64,000 nucleotides of DNA from Nissolia schottii. Its lineage: Eukaryota; Streptophyta; Magnoliopsida; Fabales; Fabaceae. Position numbers and translations under genes: made by a program. The stretch's first letter is position 1, and each line of letters starts with the position of its first letter. Positions 56,007-64,000 of the stretch are shown in pieces. The stretch lies in NCBI GenBank assembly GCA_003254905.1, contig QANU01006985.1:360125-424124 (forward strand). Reading direction: 5' to 3'. The notes under the pieces were generated by a model, which saw only the letters and a list, made by a program, of their open reading frames with translations, made no database searches and was not told where the DNA came from.

Positions 56007-58849
56007 ACTCCCCCTAACTTAAGACCTTGTTTGTCCTCAAACAAAAGGTACTAGTCATCAAAAATACATGTACAATACTTTTACAATAGAGGATGCTCAT
56101 GAACAGTCAATTGTTACATTTCACTAAATGGATTCATATATTCCAAGCTTTAACCCAATCAAGACATGTGATACATTCTAGAATAACCTTACATGATCAA
56201 TTGCACCACCACAATGAATGCCATAACAATTCACACTATCCAATGCATTTTAAATCAAGGAAATTGTCACATATTCGCTCATTCTGTATAGTGAACAGAT
56301 AAGGTAAGTGTTTCTCTTAATATCACCATTAAATCACAACAAATCAAATTTGTTACCTGTCTCAACAATCAAATCAAATTGTATGGTTTTTCAAGGATCA
56401 CTTAAGGACTTTCAAGGGTTGTAATGTGGCCAGGCTACAAAGAAAATTGGTTTTTCTGGATATGCAATTATTCCTTATCAAGAGAGCCATTCTTACCAAT
56501 TTCTTTTGTCACCTTTTTCTTTTCAATCAACATTCTTCATTTTCAGCCCTTTTTCTCCTTGTTTCCTTTTTCTCAATTTCTTTTCCTCTTTTTTTTTTCA
56601 CTTTTTCTTTTGTAATTGAGACAAAGATTTTTCTCATTTTTAGCACACTTCTGCTTCTGTTCCACTAATTTTTAAGCTTTGTTTCATTACCATCAATGTC
56701 AATCACCTTATCTCCCCCTAACTTGGATCTTTGCCATAATCCAATAGAATGCTCTCTTAATTTAGAAATTAAGGGAAGTCATTGTTTTTCTTTTAGGCTT
56801 AGGGACCATGCAAAAATTCAATAAATTTCTCAATTAAGGCTCAATTAGGGTAGCAAGGGATATTCCTAATCAGGGTAAGCTTATTTGGCCAAGTGGTGTT
56901 TTACTAAAGAACAAAATGCCTTGATCCTTTCCTATCCTTTCCATGCAATTATCAAAATCAGAGACTCAAACAAATTCAACTGTGCAAAACAATGGCGATT
57001 CTCTCATCTTTCCAGTGTTTAGGCTACACTCCCTCACCTGGTTCAGGTCTAATTCCCTTGATTTCAAAACATTTTCAAGGTTATGCTCATGCATTCAAGT
57101 AGAAAAATGCACATGTACATGTCATGGAATTTATCCTGGGTTTCTGCTTTTCCTAATATGAACCAATTCAATTCATGTAATTATCTTGCTTATTCATGCA
57201 TCATTCTAATGTAAAGTAAACTAGTACTATGCAAGTATTCTTAGGCAAACAAGTCTATGCACAAGATATACCTAGCTATTATGCAATAAAAACCATATAA
57301 AGTGCTAAAGCATTAAAGAAAACTACAGAAATGAAAAAAATCAACTAGGAAAAGTCAAAGTAAAGTGCTAGAATTTGTAAAATGGCTCCCTGTTTGTGGA
57401 TCTGGTGGTGAATTCCTTTATGTAGCCTCTGACTCATCCATGTTATTGGAAATCCAAAATGGTCCCTCCCCCTCTCTGGAATAGGCCTGTCCTCAGGCCA
57501 AGCATGGTGGGCTTCTGAAGTGGGACTGGTCTCTGAGTCAATTCTCTGCTTTGGCTTTGTTTTTCCTTGTAGTTTTAGGCTACTTTGATTGGTTGAGGAC
57601 AGTGAGGCTCATCTTACTCTGAAAAGTCATGCTCATCATCCTCTAGGTTTGACTAGAATTGAATCTTTCTCTATACAGATCTTTGGAAGGCTTTTCTGTT
57701 GTTTTCAGGCCTGCAAAACAATAAGAAAATCCTTTTCCCAAGTAATAGTACAAGAAGGGTTAGAGAGATGATATGACCAGATGTAAAATGTTATGTTTGC
57801 ATGTTTGAATCGTTTGCAGTCAGAAATTCCTGCAATAATCCTTGATTCTCATGAAACATAATATTTATTTCAATTTCCCAATTTTGGTTATCATATTCAT
57901 TTCTTTCAAAAGGTGCTTGTATTTGTTCCTGAAATTGAAAGATTTCCATTTTTGAATTTTTCCAATCCTAAACCAGCTAGGAATTTCAATTTCAGATTCA
58001 ATCATTTTGCACCTTTGTATTCAAACATCTAATTTGCTAATTGAAGGACATAACTTCAGAAATCTTAAATTTAATCATTAGGTTTAAAGTCTAAGTGCTT
58101 CGATTAACATTCAACTAAAAGATTAGCACTTAGAAGCTTAACCTAATCAATTGAATCACATGAATTCCCATGTATCATTCAATAACAAGACCTTCAATTG
58201 CAAATCATAAGGGCTTATGACGTACCTGTATTCATCAAGTAATTGGAACCACATTACAATCAGAACCTATAACTAGCAAATCAAGCACCGAGGAAATTAA
58301 GCAATAGATTCACATATTTCAATTAATTCCTCAAATTTTATAAGCTAAGGTTCTGTTAGCTAAGAGAATGAATTTGAAGAGAAATATTGCATGAGAAGTG
58401 AACTAGAATGAGTGGAATTGGGTACTGAAAATTACCTTGCAGAGTTAGCAGAAAGGAATTCAGCACTGACCATACATGTCTCAGGCCGCTGAGCGAGCCA
58501 GGGGTGCCGTTGAGCGAGCCCTGAGACTAGTTATGGTTATGAGTTTTATGGCACCGGTTGCTCAGCGATGACAGTCGGTCCGCTGAGCGACTACAGAAGC
58601 CTGAAAAATGTCATTTTTCATGATGTTTTTGAGAAGGCTTTGCTCCTGCATTCAAGTGCTATTCCAAACTGATTCCCTTCCCTTTGTAAATCATTTCAAA
58701 GCATAAAATACCTACCTCCCTTGGATAATCACATTGTATGCCATGAATGACCGAATTTGACCCTTTATGCTTCAAAATGCATAATTCACAACTTTGAGGG
58801 TCAAATTCTGCATTTTACATTTTACATTTTCTAAGCATGCAAAGTGATT

Positions 58850-59320
58850 CATTTCTCTTGGTATCATATTTAAAACTTGTCCAAGGCATGAGATCCAAGA
58901 ATTAAACATGTTTGGTTGAGGAATCTCAATTTGGCCTTTTAAGGCAAGTTTATGGCCTTTTTACAACCAAATAGGTCATATTTTGATACGACCTCTTTCC
59001 AAGGGTGGCAATTTGTTTATTCCCTTTGGTATCATAATTAAAACTTGTATAAGGCTTGAGATCCAAGAATTGAGCATTTTTGGTTGAGGATTCTCAATTT
59101 GGCCTTTTCAAGACAAGTTCATGGCATTTTTTCAACTTAAGTGGTCATATTTTGATATGACCATTTCCAAGGGATTGAAATTGGTTTGTTTCCTTCCAAA
59201 TGACATTTATAACTTGTCTAAACCTTAAGATTGCATAATTGGGTCTGTTTGTACATAAATTCACAATTTGGCCTATTATGAACATGTTATGCTTGTTTAG
59301 CAAGTGAATACGTCAAATCA
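58850..59320 (-). repeat. Degenerate tandem repeat, about 170-bp unit
   Basis: Units near 58855-59020, 59021-59190 and a weaker one after it share AAAACTTGT.(C/T)AAGGC.TGAG, ATCCAAGAATT, TTTGGTTGAGGA, TCTCAATTTGGCCTTTT and GGTCATATTTTGATA in the same order. Confidence 0.8.
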
Positions 59321-60512
59321 TGTTATGACCATGGGAAACATAAACCAATCAATGCAAACAATCATATATCACCTAAGAAACTTGTACAAAGCTGAAAATC
59401 AATAATTCAAACACATTTAGCACAAAAGCCATCTTAGATTCCAAATTAAGCCTAGTTTGCCTTGGTTTTTCCATTCAATACCTCAAAGGTTTCAAAACTG
59501 ACTTTCTTTACTTGTTAGGCTTCAAAAACATTTATAATACCTTATTGAAACATGTTGAAACCATAACAATTCAATTTTATACACAAATCTTCAAAATCAC
59601 TCTTTAGGTTCCAAATTATGCAAAATCATGGACCTAAGCATCAATTAACTTCACCATTCATCACAAGCATTAAAAACCTATTCTAACACCTCAATACTAT
59701 TACCATAATACCTATTATTGAGCTTGTTCAAGGCTTGAAACACAGTTTTACTGCTGTTTATGCAGAAATGACTCGAAATGACTAGTTTTTGCAATTAGAA
59801 CCTATAGCTTAATATGTCAAAATTTGCAATATGGTTCCTTCTTGCAATCCAATCACTTTTACACATTCTATGGCATAAATTGGACTTGTCCAAACATTGA
59901 AATACCAGCTTGCTATAGAATTTTCAGAAAATCCAATTTTCGTGCTATTTTCAAGTGTAAAACGCAGGTTATGAATCATTTCCTTAAAATACACCAAACT
60001 GTTGATTCCTAAGCCTTTGAACATGTTCAATATACTTAACAAAAACTATAAAGCACATATAAAACATAGAAATCCTAAAACTTTACAAAATCACATACTA
60101 GATTAACTTAACAGTTAAGAAAACTCATAACATACTCACAAACATTGGGCTACCTCCCAGGAAGCGCTTGTTTTACATCATTAGTTTAACGCCTTTTCCT
60201 TTTCATTGGTCAGCAAAATAGGCCACCGTTGAAGTGGTCCTATGCACATCCTCTTCAAATTTCGGTCCAGTCAACTGTCTAGCCAAGTAGTAACTGCTTT
60301 GCATGATTTTTTTGGATTTGGTTTGGCGTTGGCTGACTTTGTCTTGCTCCTAGTTTTGCCGGTACCTTGCATAAACTAAGAACACTACATACTAGACAAG
60401 AGGATTAGAATAAGATAACAAAATTAACAACTAGCTAAAAAGAAACTATCCACTATTTACAATATTCACAATTGTTTAATTTAACAAAACTCAAGCGATG
60501 CATTTATGACGC

Positions 60513-60532
60513 AACTCCCCGGCAACGGCGCC
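60513..60532 (-). promoter_or_regulatory. Primer-binding site of the LARD-like element
   Basis: The reverse complement reads TGGCGCCGTTGCCGGGGAGT, the well-known plant gypsy primer site complementary to tRNA-Asp, a few bases inside the LTR. Confidence 0.9.
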
Positions 60533-60536
60533 ATTT

Positions 60537-61974
60537 TGTTAAAAGCTTTTTCTCATACTCTCATCGTTTTATATATCTGTCTTTACAGCTTTTAGATTTT
60601 CAAGGAATCCAATTGCAGTATAGTCAGGTATAGTCATATCCTCAGGGAATTGGTAAAATGTCATTCTTGAGTTTGTTAATTAAACAATGGAGTGAATGAT
60701 TTGTAAATTGATTTTTAAATTAACTAGGTAAACAAAAGATAAATTGACAACGAATTAGAAGCAGATTAGGAAGCTTGTTGGGAGTTGAATCATATTATAG
60801 TTTTCATACATCCATTTACTCAATGCACATGAATTATTAATTCTTTGATTCCTCGCCACCAGTTCTTATTTTAATCATCTCTTTCAAGCATGAAAAGATC
60901 TCTCAGTTTCCTTTTATTATTTTGTCAATCTCTTGCACAAACTAACAAAGCAAACCGACATTATTTCAGGTGTTAAAACGACTAATAACCCTAACTCTAT
61001 TTCTAGCAATTAGGACTATTAGATGATTTAATCTAGTTCCAACTTAATGAATGCAGTTCTCACTCACAAACAATCAAGTTTCAAGTCATGCTTTAGGTAG
61101 CTAATCTAAAACAAGCATTAAGCATAAGATCAATTCATGTAAAGCAAAGAAAGCAATAGATTCATAGATACAAGAGTTATATGGATACAATCATACCATA
61201 ATATTCATCAAAATCCCAACAAAAAGAGGATTATAAATCCATCTTACAAGAGAAAATCAAAGAACAAGGTATTGGACGTTCACCATGACACGTTTTCACG
61301 CCACCATGCTGAGGGCCGCCGTGCTCCTCGACCTCTCTTGGCCCCTTCTCCAACTTCCTCTTCGTTCTCAGCTCTCTAACTCTATTTTCCTCAGGTTCTG
61401 TGTGTATGTAAAGGTTGGATCCTCAAGTAATTCGGATTTGGCCTCCTTTTGTAGATTTTTTCAGCTTCAAGCCGCTCAGCGGATTACAGGGGTCGCTGAG
61501 CGGACTAGGCGGTTCAAGGATTACTTCAACGTGAAGTTTCTTCAGCTTTAAGCAATTTCAAAGGCCGCTCAGCGGATTGGTCGGGCGCTCATCGGATTGG
61601 TCGTGACAGCAGCTAGTAAAATCGCGATAACTTGGGCTACAGATCTCGGATTGAGGTGATTTAAATCTCCACTTAAAGATAAGAGAAAGATCTACAACTT
61701 TGTAGTTGACATCAAATTGAGATTCAATCTCCATCCTGGTGGAAAATCTGTGACAAAGTCAGCGCTAATTCCTGCTGTGTAGCTCTTTCGATTTATGCCT
61801 TTGATCTATATGGGAAATTGACAAGAATTGCGTTAATTCACAATATTTGTATCCTAATCTCTTAAAACTACTAAATTCATACAAAAGTGGAGAAATTGGA
61901 TAGTGAATTCATTTTAAATAATGCAGATAAGTGTCATTTTAACCTATGAAAACACCAAAATACGACACTTATCA
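60537..61974 (-). repeat. Right LTR of the LARD-like element
   Basis: 1438 bp, plus-strand edges TGTTAAAAGC and ACACTTATCA. Contains the same AAGCCGCTCAGCGGATT and GTCGCTGAGCGGAC words as the left LTR. Confidence 0.9.
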
Positions 61975-62280
61975 ACGAATAGGGTTAAAAGTCTAACATA
62001 GCAACAATAAATTAAAAATCTTTGATACAAAAAAATAAATTAATAATAGACTCAATTATCACTTAACTATTTTGCAAAGGAGGAGGAGACGAAGACATCT
62101 TTGATTCTTGAGTGAATTATCTTGATTTTCACTTTCCTCCCCCAAAAATATGTGTATTTGAATCAAAATTCATTTGTTACGTGATTTGAGAGTGCAACAA
62201 GATGAAGAGAAGTTCAAAAATATTTAGGCTAAATAAATGAATATGGGTTGTGACAATTGAGAATGAGAAATAAAATAATT
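61975..62280. repeat. Duplicated block A, copy 2, right piece
   Basis: Continues block A after the LTR element: TAAAAATCTTTGAT, GAAGACATCTTTGATTCTT, GAGTGAATTATCTTGATTTT and ATATGTGTATTTGAATC match 51745-51900. Confidence 0.75.
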
Positions 62281-62281
62281 T

Positions 62282-62560
62282 CACTACAACAAAATTGACT
62301 TAGTGATGGTAAAAAATCATGATTAAAGGTATAAAAATTGTGGGTATAGCCCCAAATACATATATCTACCAATATTTAGTTTGTGACATTTAATATGTTT
62401 TTATCTATGGTTTTTAGGTTGTCACTATAGACTTTAGTGACAATTCACATACATATCAACGGACATTAAGATGCCACTATAGATTTTAGTGACAGTATAT
62501 TTATCTTTATTGTGAAAACTGAAAAAAAAAAAAAGCATATTTGAATTTTTTTTTATATTC
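62282..62560. repeat. Possible CACTA transposon end fragment
   Basis: Begins CACTACAACAAAATTGACTT, a CACTA-type terminus, followed by short repeated words TTTAGTGACA (three times, both near-identical). No matching second end was found in the window, so it is a fragment or a chance match. Confidence 0.4.
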
Positions 62561-62680
62561 ATAGTATATAATAGGTCAATTGCATCATTATATGTTTATT
62601 AACTAGTATAGTCTAGCTGCAATATGATTTGCGCGTTATTGTGCAAGTCGTCCCATATATATTCCTTAAAATACATTGCT
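62550..62680. repeat. Duplicated block B, copy 2
   Basis: Partner of 54250-54380 (see there). It lies about 0.3 kb after block A copy 2, whereas in copy 1 the spacing between A and B is more than 2 kb and includes the microRNA locus. Confidence 0.75.
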
Positions 62681-62726
62681 TGATAGACCTAATAAATTAA
62701 TCTACTTATCAACATACACAATTTAA

Positions 62727-62785
62727 TGAATGATATTTGATATTTAAAAGGATAAAATAAAAAATAAAATATCAAATATCATTCA
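62727..62785. repeat. Perfect 19-bp inverted repeat
   Basis: TGAATGATATTTGATATTT (62727-62745) is the exact reverse complement of 62767-62785, with a 21-bp A-rich spacer. It would form an AT-rich hairpin; a small MITE remnant is possible. Confidence 0.85.
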
Positions 62786-63868
62786 TCAAAATATATAAAC
62801 TAATTTGTTAAGTCTTTGAAATATTGATCGTTTCTTAATTAGACAATCATTCAATAACAAGTGCAGTCAAATTAAGGTACAAAGGAAATAAAAAAGAAAA
62901 GCTTGGGACTGATATCTGATTGACAACATAATATCTGAATCGCATTTATTGAAGTGATGTAGTTATCTTCTCTTTCTTTCTTTAGTAATATAATGCGAAG
63001 TTTTAAGCTCTATTAATAAATCATCTTTACTTATACTGACTGAACTCTCCTTGATAGCATTACTTGTTGTGAGCCTTTGGTGGTTGTCATGGACATCATG
63101 TATACACTGGAAGTGTGAAGCATGTAGCAAAAACTGTAAGTTGAAGGGTAAATCTTCGCTTCAATCTCTAGAGTTCGTAGTATCGATAATATTAGTTATC
63201 GAGTTATGGAAATATACTTCTTAGTAATTGAGATTATTAAAAGTCAATCAAATTAATGTTTGAGAGAAATTAATTTGGTAAACGCTAAAAGATTAATGTG
63301 ATTAACTTTTAGCAATCTCGTAAGTTAAGAAATGCATTTTCATAACTCTAAAATTAAGATCATCATTGCCATGAATTCCAGGAAATAAAATGAGGGCTTA
63401 CTTGCACTTAAAATCTGAAGCTGGTGAGGCATTATACATCTGTCTTGTTTGTTAATGGTTGAGCGACGCCAAATTTTCTCTGGTTGAACGGAAGTTTTAA
63501 CTCTCATCTTATTATGCTGTATATATAACCTTTTTTCTTTTCTTTTGGATCAATCAAATGTATAAGTTCAATAATTGCATAGAAGTTGAAAAAGTGACAT
63601 CACTTTATCTGCTGCAATAAATATGTGTAGGAATGTTACCTTCCATGCCACTGAGAAATTGAATTAAAAACAAAGCTAACTGACTAACTAACCGTTGTTG
63701 GCTAATCAGATTTTCTAGCTTTAACTCACATAATGCTACTTTACATGTGCTAAAAGACTAATGCTACTTATTTAGAATTATTTGTCCCAAATTGTCGAGA
63801 TTCAAAGAGAATTATTGGATAAGTCAAAGAAGTAGAAACCAATTATTCATCAAAACGTAAAAAATAGG
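62786..63868. other. Intergenic AT-rich DNA, no gene seen
   Basis: No coding stretch could be supported. A short hydrophobic reading near 63055-63110 has no start codon and no recognisable family. Confidence 0.45.
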
Positions 63869-64000
63869 CTTAATTAAGTTTTTAGTCCCTGTAAAATTTT
63901 AAAATTTGTTTTTAGTCCCTCTGTAAAATTTTTAGTCCCTATAAAATTTTAAAGTTTATTTTTAGTGCCACGTGGCACAGCCACGTCAGCGCAGTTAACC
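63869..64000 (+). repeat. Dispersed repeat / MITE end, cut by the window edge
   Basis: GGCTTAATTAAGTTTTTAGT starts repeated TTTTTAGTCCCT.TAAAATTT words, leading to CACGTGGCACAGCCACGTCA. This type of end is frequent in legume MITEs. It is related to 39440-39535. Confidence 0.5.

Larger units (their letters stand above)
56007..60536 (-). other. Non-coding interior of the LARD-like element
   Basis: No gag or pol motif on either strand. It contains a T-rich tract near 56510-56610, GCTGAGC palindromes near 58488-58590, a degenerate tandem repeat at about 58850-59320, and the primer-binding site at its right end. All ORFs are short and look accidental. Confidence 0.75.
54588..61974 (-). mobile_element. 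Non-coding LTR element (LARD-like), minus orientation
   Basis: LTRs of about 1.4 kb at 54588-56006 and 60537-61974 enclose 4.5 kb without any retrotransposon domain. Next to the right LTR, ACTCCCCGGCAACGGCGCCA (60513-60532) is the reverse complement of TGGCGCCGTTGCCGGGGAGT, the tRNA-Asp type primer site of plant gypsy elements, so the element reads on the minus strand. Next to the left LTR lies the matching purine tract AAGTTAGGGGGAG (minus). In that orientation the LTRs run TGATAAGTGTCGTATTTTGG to CTTTTAACA. LTRs are almost identical, so the insertion is recent. It must have been mobilised by another element's proteins. Confidence 0.88.

Noticed and set aside
61285-61551. 88-codon ORF in the LARD right LTR
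   Set aside because: It lies in an LTR, is broken in the left LTR by a 32-bp difference, and has no recognisable domain.
63055-63110. Hydrophobic reading ALLVVSLWWLSW resembling a membrane anchor
   Set aside because: No start codon in frame, no continuation and no family match; too short to support a gene fragment.

Overview
The window is plant nuclear DNA, almost certainly from a dicot and most likely a papilionoid legume. This rests on intron-rich genes with legume-like proteins, AT-rich intergenic DNA, and plant Ty1/copia, Ty3/gypsy (Tat type), CACTA, Mutator-like and Stowaway elements. The species is inferred and not proven. Single N bases occur at about 28472, 37387 and 39467.

Three protein genes look intact. 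(1) A WD40 gene on the minus strand (4145 to 272, 13 exons, 373 aa) matches THO6/DWA1, a THO/TREX mRNA-export subunit and DDB1-CUL4 adaptor. (2) A plus-strand gene (about 17877 to 25925, 4 coding exons, 1363 aa) matches the chloroplast tRNA-Arg adenosine deaminase TADA, with a very long N-terminal extension and the HAE / PCxxC deaminase site split over exons 2 and 3. (3) A class III secretory peroxidase on the minus strand (29161 to 26738, 4 exons, 333 aa) has the classical three-intron structure. A fourth likely gene is a MIR156-family microRNA precursor near 54098-54193.

Most of the rest is transposable elements, many bounded here by target-site duplications (TSDs). At 6162-15348 an old Tat-lineage Ty3/gypsy element, with dual RNase H and an antisense 3' ORF, is inserted into a decayed Helitron/PIF1-like helicase that now lies in two pieces (5270-6161 and 15349-15610). 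TADA intron 3 (3.4 kb) holds a TRIM, a possible small solo LTR, a 524-bp solo LTR with a perfect TSD, and a SINE. At 30177-31140 lies a tandem array of about 225-bp units rich in TGCACAAA. At 31991-36360 is a non-autonomous CACTA element carrying a nested Mutator-like MITE, with a second, inverted copy of that MITE at 42160-42744. A PPR gene fragment (37388-37650), another large MITE (38551-39405), a plant-mobile-domain remnant (42765-43050) and a Stowaway-like MITE (43924-44087) follow. A relatively young copia element (44196-49988, TSD ACCAC) comes next.

From about 51660 to 62680, blocks of sequence occur twice around the microRNA. The second set is interrupted by a 7.4-kb LTR element without recognisable coding capacity (54588-61974, minus orientation, tRNA-Asp type primer-binding site), whose LTRs carry repeated GCTGAGC/GCTCAGC palindromes.

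The genes do not form a pathway; they are independent loci separated and invaded by repeats.
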